Below are positions 8,677 to 18,830 of a stretch of DNA of 64,000 nt, piece by piece. How positions within the stretch are numbered: position 1 is the first letter of the stretch; each line of letters opens with the position of its first letter. The stretch comes from Acidovorax_G lacteus (GTDB lineage Bacteria > Pseudomonadota > Gammaproteobacteria > Burkholderiales > Burkholderiaceae_C). A model generated the notes under the pieces. That model made no database searches, was not told where the DNA came from, and worked only from the letters and a program-made list of their open reading frames with translations. A program made the position numbers and the translations under genes. The stretch spans positions 124,001 to 188,000 of the forward strand of contig NZ_BAABEX010000011.1 in the NCBI RefSeq assembly GCF_039540375.1, in the 5' to 3' direction.

Positions 8677-9980
8677 ACCACGCCCGCCTGCCGGGCCAGC
8701 CGCCGGGACTGCGGCTGCGCATTGCACTGGGGCTGCAGGAGGTTTTGTGCGGCCGTCCATTGGCCGTTGCACTGCAGGGCGTGCAGAAAGATCTGCTCAA
8801 ACAGGTCGCGCTGCGCGTGACTGCCCCCCACCTCGACCATGCGCGGCAGGGCCACGCCCAAGTGGCGCACGGCCGCGCCCCAGTCGCCTTGTGCATGGGC
8901 GAACAGGCCCTCGGCGGCGGGCAGGCAGACCTGTTGCCAGACCGTGCCGTCCCGCGCCGCATCGGCCCGCTCCGCATGGGCCGCCAGGCTGTCGCGCAGT
9001 GCGGCCGCTGCGGTCCAGTAGCCAGCACGCGCAAGGCCGTAGAGGTACTGCAGGTCCAGGAATGGCAGCACATGGTCCGGTTGGCGCGTCGCCAGGTGGC
9101 GCCCTATATCGGCCCAGCGGCCCCCCACGTCCACGCCCGCCAGCTCCAGCCGCGCGAGCAGCGACACCGCGTTGATCTGGTCCTGCGAGTAATCCTTGGC
9201 CACACCCCAGACCTGCGAGTCGTACAGCGCCAGCACCTCGGAATGCCGGTCCAGTTCGAGCAGAAACAGGGCCTGGTGCCACCAGTTGTGCGTGACCATG
9301 AACGAGTTGAGCCCGGTCCAGGTGTCGTTCACGCTTTCCAGAAACTGCAGGCCTTCCACCAGACGCCCCTGCGTCAGCATCACATGGGCCAGCGCGTGGT
9401 GGGCCCAGGGCTCCTTGCGGCGCAGGCGGATTGCATGCTGCGCCGCTGCCTCGGCCTCGGCCAGCAGATGGCACTGCTCCCAGGCAAAGGCCAGCATGCC
9501 GTGCAGGTAGGGCACTTCGGCGGCAGCATCGCGCGCCAGCAGGGCCATGCGCAGCATGCCGGGTGAATCGCCGCGGTTGAAACGGTGGTACTGGCCGAGC
9601 TTGACCGAGGCCAGGTCGCGCGGATGGAGGCGTGCCTGCTCCTCGTGCAGGGCTGCGGCGCGCAGGATGTCCCCGTCCACCCAGGCTGCCACGGCTGCGA
9701 CCCAGCGTTGCTCGCGTTCGGTTGCGTGGGCGGCCCCGGCCAGCGCGCGCTCCATGTAGGGCCGAGCCTGCGCGGGGGCGTCGCCTGTTTCGGCAAACAT
9801 GTGCAGTGCGGCGCAGCAGGCCTGCACCGTGGGCGACGGGTCGTCCGCGGCTTCCAGGACCCGCACCGCGCGCGCCTCGCTCGCGATGAAGCCTTCGACG
9901 AAATCGTTCACCCGGTCCACGCTGGCGGTGTCGTGGAGCGTGAGGGCGTTGCCCAGGCTGTCGGTGGTGGAGATCGGCAT
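8619..9980 (-). CDS. Tetratricopeptide protein of the TTC38 family
   Basis: The 453-residue protein is all-helical with several TPR-like pairs. It shows the hallmark stretches of the TTC38 family: an N-terminal LTLHDTASVDRVNDFVEGF, then a mid-protein PWAHHALAHVMLTQGRLVEG followed by FMVTHNWWHQALFLLELDR. There is no signal peptide or membrane segment. TTC38 proteins are widespread but without an assigned biochemical activity. It is followed 30 bp downstream of its start by the small membrane protein gene on the same strand. The 3' end overlaps the opposing phosphatase gene. Confidence 0.8.
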   Translation of the reverse strand: MPISTTDSLGNALTLHDTASVDRVNDFVEGFIASEARAVRVLEAADDPSPTVQACCAALHMFAETGDAPAQARPYMERALAGAAHATEREQRWVAAVAAWVDGDILRAAALHEEQARLHPRDLASVKLGQYHRFNRGDSPGMLRMALLARDAAAEVPYLHGMLAFAWEQCHLLAEAEAAAQHAIRLRRKEPWAHHALAHVMLTQGRLVEGLQFLESVNDTWTGLNSFMVTHNWWHQALFLLELDRHSEVLALYDSQVWGVAKDYSQDQINAVSLLARLELAGVDVGGRWADIGRHLATRQPDHVLPFLDLQYLYGLARAGYWTAAAALRDSLAAHAERADAARDGTVWQQVCLPAAEGLFAHAQGDWGAAVRHLGVALPRMVEVGGSHAQRDLFEQIFLHALQCNGQWTAAQNLLQPQCNAQPQSRRLARQAGVVYAALGLPSVSASVASSLT

Positions 9981-10010
9981 GGCGGGGCAGTGATGAAAGA
10001 GGCTGCGGCG

Positions 10011-10622
10011 CTACTGCGAGCGGGTGAGTGCCAGATAGGCCTCGCGCGTGGCGGGCGATACCGACGCCACCAGTTGCGGGTACGGCGTCTGGTGCCGCGC
10101 CAGCATGCGCGCGCTGGCCACCGTGCGGGACTTGCAGTACCAGTGGCACGTGTGCTGCAGCAGCAGCAGTTCGGCCGAGATGGTGTAGGCGCGGTCGCGG
10201 GTGCTCAGCCCGGCTGTGTTGGCCATCGCACGGGATACGCCTTCGGCGTGCACCGCCAGGGCACGTCGCATGTCAAAGGTGGCTGCGGGTGCCAGGCGGG
10301 TGGCATAGGGCAGGGCAAAGGGCCAGCGGCTCACACGGGCTTCGGGCTCGGGCGTCTGTGCGAAGTCTTTGGCCAGGCGGGTGAGCTGCTCGCTCAGCTG
10401 CACCTCGCTGGTGGTCAGCAGGCGCCAGATCTGCTGGCTGCGCTCTGCGTCCTTTTCTCCCATTGCGCGCAGGTAGCCTTCGGTCAGGCCTTCCATCAGG
10501 CGTTCGATCTGGTACGGGGCCAGGTACTGTGCCAGCCGCGCAATGCGCTGGCGCTGCTCGCGTGCGTTGAGCACCAGCACCGACGAGAAGCCGACCAGGA
10601 AGGTGAGAAGAAATGCGTCCAT
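10011..10622 (-). CDS. Conserved hypothetical protein with N-terminal membrane anchor
   Basis: This 203-residue product has one N-terminal hydrophobic helix (AFLLTFLVGFSSVLVLNA, residues 3-20) without a clear cleavage site, then a basic and helical cytoplasmic or periplasmic region (REQRQRIARLAQYLAP; LTRLAKDFAQTPEPEARV). I recognise no domain. It starts 4 bp downstream of the amidase stop and lies 30 bp before the TTC38-like gene, so amidase, this gene and the TPR gene may form one transcript. The ATG at 10622 was chosen because the frame upstream lies inside the amidase 3' end. Confidence 0.6.
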   Translation of the reverse strand: MDAFLLTFLVGFSSVLVLNAREQRQRIARLAQYLAPYQIERLMEGLTEGYLRAMGEKDAERSQQIWRLLTTSEVQLSEQLTRLAKDFAQTPEPEARVSRWPFALPYATRLAPAATFDMRRALAVHAEGVSRAMANTAGLSTRDRAYTISAELLLLQHTCHWYCKSRTVASARMLARHQTPYPQLVASVSPATREAYLALTRSQ

Positions 10623-10626
10623 GCGC

Positions 10627-12042
10627 CTATTGTGCGGCTGCGGCCGACGGCGGCTCGGGCCAGGCGCGCATCGGGCCGCGCAGGTGTTCGAAAGCGCGGG
10701 ACATCTGCAGCACGCCGAGGTCGTCGAACCGTGGCCCTGCAATCTGCAGTCCGATGGGCAGGCCGGCCCGGCTGAAGCCGCAGGGCACCGAGGCTGCGGG
10801 CTGCTCCGACATGTTGAATGGCACTGTGAAGGCAATGTGCTCCAGAGGGCGCAGCGGGTCGTTGGTGGGCGAAGGCCACTCGGCCTGGAAGGCCGTGATC
10901 GGTGCGACCGGCGAGATCACGTAGTCGAACGCGCTGCAGGCGCGCACGGTGGCAATGCGTGTGAGGTAGAACTGGTGGCTGGCCTGGAAGACCTCGGTGC
11001 CGCTCATGTTGGCGGCAGAGTCGGCCCAGGTGCGGATGTAGGGCAGGACCTTGTCGCGCTGGGCCGGTGGCAGGGCCTGCAGGTCCACATGGGAGCGCAT
11101 GCGCCAGTAGTGGTCCATGCCGTCGAGCATCGTACGGGTGAGGAAGGGCTGCATGGGCTCGACCACGGCGCCGGCCTGCTCGAACAGGCGAGCGGCGTTC
11201 TCGACGGCATCCCGTACCTCGGCATCCACCGGCAGTCCGCAGCCCGCGTCCAGCAGCAGGCCGATGCGCACACCGCGCAGCCATTCGGTGCCGCGGTCGA
11301 AGGCGTGCCAGGCGATGTCCTGGGGCGGCAGGCTCATGGTGTCGCGCGCATCGGGCTGGCTCAGCACCTGCATCATCAGCGCGGCGTCCTGCACAGTGCG
11401 CGTCATCGGCCCGGCAGCGCGGCCCGTGTAGGGCGGATCGATCGGAATCCGCCCCAGGCTGGGCTTGAGGCTGAAGATGCCGCACCAGCTCGCGGGCAGG
11501 CGCAGCGAGCCGCCGATGTCGGTGCCTACATGGAAGGGCCCGTAGCCCGCGGCGGCCGCGGCACCGCCGCCGGCACTCGATCCGCCCGGACCTTTGCGCA
11601 GATCCCAAGGATTGCGCGACAGCGGGTGGAACGTGGACAGCCCGGACGACAGCATGCCGTAGTCGGGCATGGTGGTTTTGGCCCAGAGGAGGGCGCCGGC
11701 TTCGCGCATGCGCGCAGCCGGTGGGGCATCGGCTGCGGCGGGCGTGAGGGCCACGGCAGCGGTTCCGAGTGGGGTGGGATCGCCCTGCGTGGCGATATTG
11801 TCCTTGATGGTGACGGGCACGCCGTCCACCGGGCCCAGCGGTGCGCCTTGCTGCCAGCGGGCCTCGCTGGCGCGGGCCTGCGCCAGTGCGGCATCCGGCC
11901 GCAGCAGGTAGGTGGCCTGCAGGTGCGGCTCCCAGCGCTCTGCATGATCCAGCACCGACTGCATGACCTCCACGGGTGAGAGCTGGCGGCTGCGGTAGGC
12001 GGCCACGAGGTCCGGGGCGCTGAGGTCGTGCAAGGCGGTCAT
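10627..12042 (-). CDS. Amidase (amidase-signature family)
   Basis: The 471-residue enzyme belongs to the Ser-cisSer-Lys amidases, which hydrolyse amide bonds of small or aryl amides; GatA is the best known relative. The catalytic Lys is in VTIKDNIATQG, the cis-Ser in KGPGGSSAGGGAAAAAGYG, and the nucleophilic Ser in GTDIGGSLRLPASWCG. A GatA role is unlikely, since no gatB or gatC is nearby and the C-terminal half differs. It lies downstream of the peptide ABC operon on the same strand but is separated from it by 380 bp holding repeats, so cotranscription is doubtful. TTG at 12054 is an alternative start. Confidence 0.87.
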   Translation of the reverse strand: MTALHDLSAPDLVAAYRSRQLSPVEVMQSVLDHAERWEPHLQATYLLRPDAALAQARASEARWQQGAPLGPVDGVPVTIKDNIATQGDPTPLGTAAVALTPAAADAPPAARMREAGALLWAKTTMPDYGMLSSGLSTFHPLSRNPWDLRKGPGGSSAGGGAAAAAGYGPFHVGTDIGGSLRLPASWCGIFSLKPSLGRIPIDPPYTGRAAGPMTRTVQDAALMMQVLSQPDARDTMSLPPQDIAWHAFDRGTEWLRGVRIGLLLDAGCGLPVDAEVRDAVENAARLFEQAGAVVEPMQPFLTRTMLDGMDHYWRMRSHVDLQALPPAQRDKVLPYIRTWADSAANMSGTEVFQASHQFYLTRIATVRACSAFDYVISPVAPITAFQAEWPSPTNDPLRPLEHIAFTVPFNMSEQPAASVPCGFSRAGLPIGLQIAGPRFDDLGVLQMSRAFEHLRGPMRAWPEPPSAAAAQ

Positions 12043-12072
12043 GGGCAAAGGCAATGATTACGAGCAAAAAGG

Positions 12073-12125
12073 GGCGCTCGTGCTTGCTAATCAAGCACGA
12101 GCAGCTATGAATTCAGGAGCAAATC
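12073..12125 (-). repeat. Comamonadaceae palindromic intergenic repeat, copy 2
   Basis: Read on the minus strand this is TTTGCTCCTGAATTCATAGC followed by the GCTGCTCGTGCTTG hairpin with a short TTAG-type loop. The second arm is one triplet shorter (ending GAGC) than in copy 1. It lies just upstream of the amidase gene. Confidence 0.85.
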
Positions 12126-12339
12126 GCTGCCACGCACGCCAGTAACCCCGGCCGCTGTGCGCGACCCTGGATTGCCTGCAACTGGCACGGCCCAGGCAAG
12201 GGCAACCGGGCCAGGACGGCCCCGCCGCGAGAGCAGGAGCTGAAGGCCGCAGGATTCAGCGAACCTGTGTCCCCTCGCCACGCGTGCCACGGGGCGCGGA
12301 CCAGGCGAGTGCAGCCAAGCCAGGACCGCCCCGCCGCGA

Positions 12340-12421
12340 TAGCTGCGTCCCCCTGCCCGCAGGGCGCAGTCCTGCGAGAGCGGGGGGATGCGCCGCAGGC
12401 GCTCAGGGGGGTGTCCCCACT
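12340..12421 (+). repeat. Second intergenic repeat family (CCCCCTG...GCGCTCAGGGGG), copy A
   Basis: The element reads GCGTCCCCCTGCCCGCAGG, then CGCAGTCCTGCGAGAGCGGG, then GCCGCAGGCGCTCAGGGGGG. Its outer ends are complementary (CCCCCTG/CAGGGGG) and inner parts can pair. A diverged copy lies at 15958-16048. Similar elements are, from general knowledge, frequent between genes in Acidovorax-like genomes. Confidence 0.6.
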
Positions 12422-13912
12422 TCAAGACCACGACAGCGACGAGAGGTCGTTGACGAAGATCGGCATGTCCTTCCAGAGGCCCTTGAGGTTCTTGTTGGCC
12501 ACCGTGACCCACTGCGGCTGGTACAGGAACGCGTGCACCGAGTCTTCGGCCAGCAGGCGCTGTGCCTCGCCCAGCAGCTTGGCGCGGTCGGCCGGGCGCG
12601 GGGCGTTCTTGATCTTGTCGAACAGCTCGTTGAACTTCTTGGACTCGTAGCCCCAGTAGTAATCGGGCTTGGCAAAGTTGCCCAGGTCGAATGGCTCGAC
12701 GTGCGAAATGATGGTCAGGTCGTAGTTCTTGCTGCCATAGGTGCCCGACAGCCACTGCGCCCATTCCACGTTCTGGATCTTGGCAACGATGCCGATCTTG
12801 GCCAGTTGCGCGGCGATCACCTCGCCGCCTTGGCGGGCGTAGGGTGGGGGAGGCAGCGTGAGCGTGAGTTCGAGCGGCGTCTTGATGCCCGCTTCGGCCA
12901 GCAGGCGCTTGCCCTTTTCGATGTCGAACGGGTTGATGCCGGTGGTGTCCACATAGCCAAAAGCGCCGGGCACGTAGTGGCTGCCGATCGGTGCGCCATA
13001 GCCATCGCCTGCGCCTTCGATGACCGCCTTGCGGTCAATGGCCGAGGCAATGGCGCGGCGCACGCGCACGTCGTCGAGCGGCTTGCGCTTGTTGTTCATC
13101 GCCAGGATGGTTTTGGCACGCGAGCCGCTTACCACCACCTGGTAGCGCGGATTGGTCTTGAACTGGGCCACGCTGCGGGGTGTGACGCGCGGGAAGGCGT
13201 CCACGTCGCCCGCCAGCAATGCAGCCACCTGGGCGGCCGGGTCGGCAATGAAGCGGAACGTGGCGCGCTTGATCTTGATGCTGGCTGGCGCACGGAAGCC
13301 GTCCCAGGCGGTCAGCACCACGGAGGAGCCTTTGTTCCAGTTGGCCAATTGGTACGGGCCCGTGCCCACGGGCTTGGTGGCGTTGGTGTCCACGCTCTTG
13401 GGCTCGACGATGATGGCCGTGGCCTGGCCCAGCAGGAACAGCAGGTCCGGGTCGATTTCCTTGTTGAGCAGCACCACGGTGTGCTCGTCCACCACCTGCG
13501 TGGTCAGGTTGGCGAAGGTGCGTTTGTCCTTGTTGGTGCTTTTCTCGGCCGCCGCGCGGTCGAACGAGAACTTCACGGCCGCCGCATTGAAGGGCTCGCC
13601 GTTCTGGAACTTCACGCCGCGGCGCAGCTTGAAGGTGTAGGTCTTGAGGTCGGGCGAGACTTCCCAGCTCTCGGCCAGCAGGGGCGAGACCGTTCCGTCG
13701 GGATTGATTTTGGTGAGCGCCTCGAACACGTTGTAGTGCACGATCTCGGCGATGGCCGACGCCGCACCCGCCGTGGGATCGAGACCCGGGGGCTCCAGGG
13801 TCATGGCGAGCACCACCGCATCCTTGCGGCTCTGGGCCAGCGCGCCCAGCGGGGTGGCCAGCGGTACGGCGGCGATGGCGCCGGTGGCGAGAACGGTACG
13901 GCGATTGAGCAT
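12422..13912 (-). CDS. Peptide ABC transporter substrate-binding protein (SBP family 5)
   Basis: The 496-residue periplasmic protein is the ligand-binding part of the Dpp/Opp-type importer encoded upstream. It starts MLNRRTVLATGAIAAVPLA with cleavage expected after GALAQ; the Arg pair makes export by the Tat route possible, though the motif is imperfect. Family 5 features include LDPTAGAASAIAEIVHYNVF, the LLAESWEVSPDLKTYTFKLR signature, FNAAAVKFSFDR, and the C-terminal DYYWGYESKKFNELF. It is the last gene of the operon, after both ATPase genes, 72 bp from the dppF-like stop. The ligand may be a di- or oligopeptide but could be another nitrogen compound. Confidence 0.9.
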   Translation of the reverse strand: MLNRRTVLATGAIAAVPLATPLGALAQSRKDAVVLAMTLEPPGLDPTAGAASAIAEIVHYNVFEALTKINPDGTVSPLLAESWEVSPDLKTYTFKLRRGVKFQNGEPFNAAAVKFSFDRAAAEKSTNKDKRTFANLTTQVVDEHTVVLLNKEIDPDLLFLLGQATAIIVEPKSVDTNATKPVGTGPYQLANWNKGSSVVLTAWDGFRAPASIKIKRATFRFIADPAAQVAALLAGDVDAFPRVTPRSVAQFKTNPRYQVVVSGSRAKTILAMNNKRKPLDDVRVRRAIASAIDRKAVIEGAGDGYGAPIGSHYVPGAFGYVDTTGINPFDIEKGKRLLAEAGIKTPLELTLTLPPPPYARQGGEVIAAQLAKIGIVAKIQNVEWAQWLSGTYGSKNYDLTIISHVEPFDLGNFAKPDYYWGYESKKFNELFDKIKNAPRPADRAKLLGEAQRLLAEDSVHAFLYQPQWVTVANKNLKGLWKDMPIFVNDLSSLSWS

Positions 13913-13984
13913 GTCGAATCTCTCCAGACAACAAAAAACCCACGGAATCCCGCAGCGCACCCGCGCTGCGGGGGATGCCTCTTT

Positions 13985-14892
13985 TTACACCATCGCTGGC
14001 CCTGCGCTGCTGGCGCCCTCGGGCATCGAAGGGGCCTTGGCCGCAAGTGCCGCCTGCCTGCGCGCCCGCGCCCGTCCGGGCTGTACCTGCGGCACTGCGT
14101 TGACCAGTGAACGGGTGTAGGGGTGCTGGGCGTGGGCAAACAGCTCGGCAGGCGCGCCGCGCTCGACGATGCGCCCTTGATACAGCACCACCACCTCGTC
14201 GCACAGGTGGTTGACCACCGCCAAGTCGTGGCTGATGAGCAGGTAGCTCACGCCGAACTGCGCCTGCAGATCCATCATGAGGTTGAGCACCTGGGCCTGC
14301 ACCGACACATCGAGTGCGCTCACCGGCTCGTCGGCCACGATCAGGCGCGGCCGGGTGATGAGCGCGCGCGCGATCGCAATGCGCTGGCGCTGGCCGCCCG
14401 AGAATTCGTGCGGGTACTTGCCCAGGTCTTGCGGGCGCAGGCCCACCTGGGCCAGCACCTCGGCGGCGCGCGCGTGCTGGTCGGCGCGCGTGCTGCCGCC
14501 CTGCGCCTGCAGGGGCTCGGTGACGATGCGCTCCACCGTCTGGCGCGGATCGAGCGATCCGTACGGGTCCTGGAACACCATCTGGAAGTCGCGGCGTGCG
14601 GCCCGCAGTTCGGCCGCGGGCAGGGCATGCAGATTGCGCCCGAGCAGTTCAACCGAGCCCGCCGTGGGCGTGTCGAGCGCCATCACCAGCCGGGCCAGCG
14701 TGGACTTGCCCGAGCCCGACTCGCCCACGATGCCCAGGCTCTTGCCGGCGGGCATGGTGAAGCTCACACCGTTCAGCGCCTGCACCTTGGCGGGCGGGCG
14801 GAACAGGTGCTCGCGCGGCAGCGTGTATTCGCGCACCAGATCGGTCACGCGCAGCAGCGGGGCCTCGACGGGCTGCTGGGGGGGCTCGGCGC

Positions 14893-14896
<4 letters not shown>
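13985..14896 (-). CDS. Peptide ABC transporter ATP-binding protein (DppF/OppF type)
   Basis: This 303-residue ATPase powers the importer at the cytoplasmic face. It has Walker A GESGSGKS, the Q-loop FQDPYGSLDPRQTV typical of DppF/OppF, signature FSGGQRQR, Walker B LIVADEPVSALD and switch ISHDL. The C-terminal oligopeptide-transporter extension (HPYTRSLVNAVPQ) is present. Its ATG overlaps the TGA of the DppD-like gene (ATGA), so expression is translationally coupled. Confidence 0.92.
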
Positions 14897-15891
<995 letters not shown>

Positions 15892-16047
15892 GGTGTTGCG
15901 TTGTGGGAGTGGCCCGCAGGGCGGGCGCGGGCGCTGGCGATGTGAGTGTCAACGGGGAAGGGCCGCCCCGCAGGACTGGAGGCGTGTCCCTCCCGCACGG
16001 CGCAGCTGTGGGAGAGCCGTGGAATACGCGAAGCGACTCAGGGGAGA
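15892..16047. repeat. Intergenic repeat, family 2 copy B
   Basis: Within the 156-bp gap between the permease and ATPase genes lies a diverged copy of the 12340-12421 element: GTGTCCCTCCCGCACGGCGC followed by AGCTGTGGGAGAGCCG and ending GCGACTCAGGGGAGA. The outer complementary ends are again recognisable. The insertion lies inside an otherwise tight operon. Confidence 0.55.
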
Positions 16048-16935
16048 TCATCTTTTTCTGGCCAGGCGAGGATCGAGCAGGTCGCGCAGCCCGTCGCCCA
16101 GCAGGTTCAGGCCCAGCACGGCCAGCGCGATGGCCACGCCGGGCCACACGGCCAGCAGCGGGGCCTGGAACATCAGCGTTTGTGCCTCGCTGAGCATGCG
16201 CCCCCACGAGGGCTGCGGGGGCTGCGTGCCCAGGCCCAGGTACGACAGTGCCGCTTCGGCCAGGATGGCAATGGCGAACTGGATCGTGGCCTGCACGATC
16301 AGCACCGACAGGATGTTGGGCAGCACGTGCTCGAGCGTGATGCGCCAGCGCCCCTTGCCGCAGGCCTGCGCGGCCATGATGTATTCGCGCGCCCACACGG
16401 CGTTGGCCGAGGCGCGCGTGACCCGTGCAAACGTGGGAATGTTGAAGATGCCGATGGCGATGATGGAGTTGACGATGCCCGCGCCGAAGACCGCCGTCAT
16501 CATGATGGCCGAGAGGATGGCCGGGAACGCGAAGGTGAAGTCGGCCAGCCGCATGATCAGCTCCTCGACCCAGCCGCGGCGCGCCGAGGCCAGCAGCCCG
16601 AGCGCCGTGCCGATCGTGAGCCCGATGCCCACCGCGATCACGCCCACCAGGATGGAGTTGCGCGCCCCCACCAGCAGCAGCGAGGCCACGTCGCGGCCGA
16701 ACGCGTCGGTGCCCAGCCAGTGGCGCTCGCTCGGGCCCTGCAGCTTGGCCGTGAGGTCCATCTCGTAGGGCGACCAGGGTGTCCACAGGTACGACAGGCC
16801 CGCGGCCAGCACCAGCAGCAGCGACAGCACCGCGCCAATGGCAAAGCTGCGGTGGCGTACGGCGCGCTGCCAGAAGCCCGGCGCGCGGTGCGCGGTGGGC
16901 GGCGGCACGGAAGGGGGCAGGGCGGCGGCGCTCAT
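16048..16935 (-). CDS. Peptide ABC transporter permease (DppC/OppC type)
   Basis: The 295-residue inner-membrane protein has an N-terminal OppC leader helix (FAIGAVLSLLLVLAAGLSYL) and five further hydrophobic segments. The GTDAFGRDVASLLLVGARNS region and the EAA loop (EYIMAAQACGKGRWRITLEH) that docks on the ATPase are characteristic of DppC. It begins 16 bp after the dppB stop, so the two permease subunits are made together. Confidence 0.92.
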   Translation of the reverse strand: MSAAALPPSVPPPTAHRAPGFWQRAVRHRSFAIGAVLSLLLVLAAGLSYLWTPWSPYEMDLTAKLQGPSERHWLGTDAFGRDVASLLLVGARNSILVGVIAVGIGLTIGTALGLLASARRGWVEELIMRLADFTFAFPAILSAIMMTAVFGAGIVNSIIAIGIFNIPTFARVTRASANAVWAREYIMAAQACGKGRWRITLEHVLPNILSVLIVQATIQFAIAILAEAALSYLGLGTQPPQPSWGRMLSEAQTLMFQAPLLAVWPGVAIALAVLGLNLLGDGLRDLLDPRLARKR

Positions 16936-16951
16936 GCGGGGGCTCGGCCTC

Positions 16952-17914
16952 TCAGATGTCGCTGGCCTTGACGCGCGGATCGATCACGGCGTACAGGATG
17001 TCGACGACAAAGTTGACGATGACCACCATGGCCGCAAGCAGCATCACGCAGTTGCGCACCACGATCAGGTCGCGGTTGGAGATCGACTGGAAGATCAGCC
17101 GGCCCAGGCCGGGCAGATAGAACACGTTCTCGACCACGATGGTGCCCGCCAGCAGGTTCGCAAACTGCAGCCCCATCACCGTGACCACCGGAATCAGCGC
17201 GTTGCGCAGCACATGGCCCCACAGCGCCGCGCGCTGGGACAGGCCCTTGGCGCGGGCCGTGCGCACAAAATCCTCACGCAGCACTTCGAGCACGGCCGAA
17301 CGTGTGATGCGCGCCAGGATCGCCGCCTGCACCACCGCCAGCGCAATGGCGGGCAGCAGCAGCGCGCGCAGACCTGCCCACAGGCCGCCGCCTTCGTCTT
17401 CCGTCCAGCCCGGAAAGCCCCCGGCTGCAAACCACTGCAGCTTCACCGAAAACAGCAGGATCAGCAGGATGGCGAACCAGAAGTTCGGAATCGCAATCCC
17501 GATCTGCGCCAGGCCCATCACGCCCACGTCGCCCAGTTTGTTGTGGCGCGCCGCGGCATACACGCCCGCGGCCAGGGCCAGCACCGTGGTCAGGGCCATG
17601 GCCATCAGCGCCAGCGGCACGGTGAGCGCCAGGCGTTCGAGCACGAGTTCCAGCACCGGGGTGCTGTAGGCGTAGCTGTCGCCCATGTCGCCCACCACCA
17701 GGCCGCTCACCCACTGCCAGTAGCGCGTGGTGGCGGGCTGGTCGAGTCCGAGCTTGCTGGCCAGCGCAGCCACGGCCTCGGGCGATGCATCGGGCCCCAT
17801 CAGGATCTGCGCGGCGTTGCCCGGCAGGATCTCCAGCACCAGGAACACGACCACCGATGCGCCGATCAGGGTGACGACCAGGGTGAGCAGGCGTTTGAGG
17901 AAAAAAAGACCCAT
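16952..17914 (-). CDS. Peptide ABC transporter permease (DppB/OppB type)
   Basis: The 320-residue protein is the first subunit of the operon. It starts with the canonical FFLKRLLTLVVTLIGASVV membrane helix and continues with LPGNAAQILMGPDASPE and LGLDQPATTRYWQWVSGLV, both typical of DppB. The EAA loop is DFVRTARAKGLSQRAALWGH. The ATG at 17914 was chosen because it directly precedes the first membrane helix; the frame stays open further upstream, but without resemblance to the family. The promoter must lie in the 238-bp divergent gap to the ferredoxin gene. Confidence 0.92.
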   Translation of the reverse strand: MGLFFLKRLLTLVVTLIGASVVVFLVLEILPGNAAQILMGPDASPEAVAALASKLGLDQPATTRYWQWVSGLVVGDMGDSYAYSTPVLELVLERLALTVPLALMAMALTTVLALAAGVYAAARHNKLGDVGVMGLAQIGIAIPNFWFAILLILLFSVKLQWFAAGGFPGWTEDEGGGLWAGLRALLLPAIALAVVQAAILARITRSAVLEVLREDFVRTARAKGLSQRAALWGHVLRNALIPVVTVMGLQFANLLAGTIVVENVFYLPGLGRLIFQSISNRDLIVVRNCVMLLAAMVVIVNFVVDILYAVIDPRVKASDI

Positions 17915-18152
17915 GACAGACGCAGATATCGACCGGGCAGAACCTTGGAGGGACGCAGGCCCCCGCGGGCCGTGCAATTAATGTGCATACACAGCATAAC
18001 GGCAAAAACCATGGATGCGGTGCTTGCATGGCCCTGTGGCGTATGCGGCACAGCGGCCCGCCGGGGATAATCGACCGCATGTTGTCGCGTATGTGTCCAC
18101 ACCTGAGCCCCGGCGCCTTTGCGTCGGTAGCCCTCTGCCCGCCGGAGCAGCC

Positions 18153-18446
18153 ATGGCTTTGATGATCACGGACGAGTGCATCAACTGCGATGTGTGCGAG
18201 CCCGAGTGCCCGAACCAGGCCATCTACCTGGGGCCGGAGATCTACGAGATCGACCCCGGCAAATGCACCGAGTGCGTGGGCCATTTCGACGAGCCGCAAT
18301 GCGTGCAGGTCTGCCCTGTGGCCTGCATTCCGGTGAACCCGCAGCACGTGGAAACGCGCGAAACCCTGTGGCAGAAGTTCCAGCGTCTGCAGGCGGCCAA
18401 AGGCCAAACTGCACCCGCAGCCCCTGGCGCTGCAGCGCAGGGCTGA
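18153..18446 (+). CDS. YfhL-family 4Fe-4S dicluster ferredoxin
   Basis: The 97-residue electron carrier has two 4Fe-4S binding sets: CINCDVCEPECPNQ at residues 9-22 and CTECVGHFDEPQCVQVCPV with the longer insertion between the second and third Cys that marks YfhL/FdxA-like proteins. The C-terminal tail is rich in Ala, Gln and Pro (ETLWQKFQRLQAAKGQ and after). It starts with an ATG preceded by GGAGCAG and faces away from the peptide importer operon. Such ferredoxins have very low redox potential; the partner is unknown. Confidence 0.9.
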   Translation: MALMITDECINCDVCEPECPNQAIYLGPEIYEIDPGKCTECVGHFDEPQCVQVCPVACIPVNPQHVETRETLWQKFQRLQAAKGQTAPAAPGAAAQG

Positions 18447-18493
18447 GCAGGGCCGTGAGCCCTCGTGTTTCAGTGCCCTTTGGGGCTCCGGCC

Positions 18494-18530
18494 CAGCAAA
18501 ATCAAGCACGAGCAGCTATTGAATGCAGAG
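18494..18530 (-). repeat. Palindromic intergenic repeat, copy 3 (one arm)
   Basis: On the minus strand this reads TTCAATAGCTGCTCGTGCTT followed by GATTTTGCTGGGC. The lead and first arm match the other copies, but the second arm has been replaced by a GCCGGAGCCCCAAA segment, so the hairpin is weak. Confidence 0.75.
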
Positions 18531-18789
18531 CAGATGCCTGTTTGGTGAGCCCGCCTGAGGCATCGCCGTGGGCGGATGCGGCGCAAGGCGAAGGCGGAGG
18601 GCGAAGAAGACCGCCTGGTGACCAAGGCCCTGATGGCGCAGTGCTGCGCTTGCGGTCGCGGCCTGTCGGGCGTGTGCAGGGCGTGCATCGCGTGCAGTGC
18701 AGGCCTGGGGCTCTCGACGGTCGTGGCAGGGTGCGCGGCCGGCCCCTCTGCGCCGTACTGGGCATTTCAGGCGTTTCGGGCCTCCGTGC

Positions 18790-18830
18790 CAGCAAAGGCA
18801 AGCACGAGCAGCTATCAAATTAGTAGCGTT
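18790..18830 (-). repeat. Palindromic intergenic repeat, copy 4 (one arm)
   Basis: On the minus strand this reads GCTACTAATTTGATAGCTGC followed by TCGTGCTTGCCTTTGCTGG. As in copy 3, only one arm of the hairpin is kept. Confidence 0.75.

Larger units (their letters stand above)
12043..12421. other. 379-bp gene-free region between peptide importer and amidase
   Basis: The stretch holds palindromic repeat copy 2 and, at its right end (12340-12421), a member of a second repeat family. Between them is GC-rich sequence without a plausible reading frame or a recognisable RNA. No rho-independent terminator with a T tract was found after the substrate-binding protein gene; the repeat hairpins may take that role. 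Confidence 0.6.

Noticed and set aside
12284..14110. A 608-codon open frame on the plus strand opposite the substrate-binding protein gene
   Set aside because: It is a shadow of high-GC codon use. The minus-strand frame encodes a full family 5 binding protein with signal peptide; the plus frame has no recognisable domain and is rich in Arg, Gly and His.
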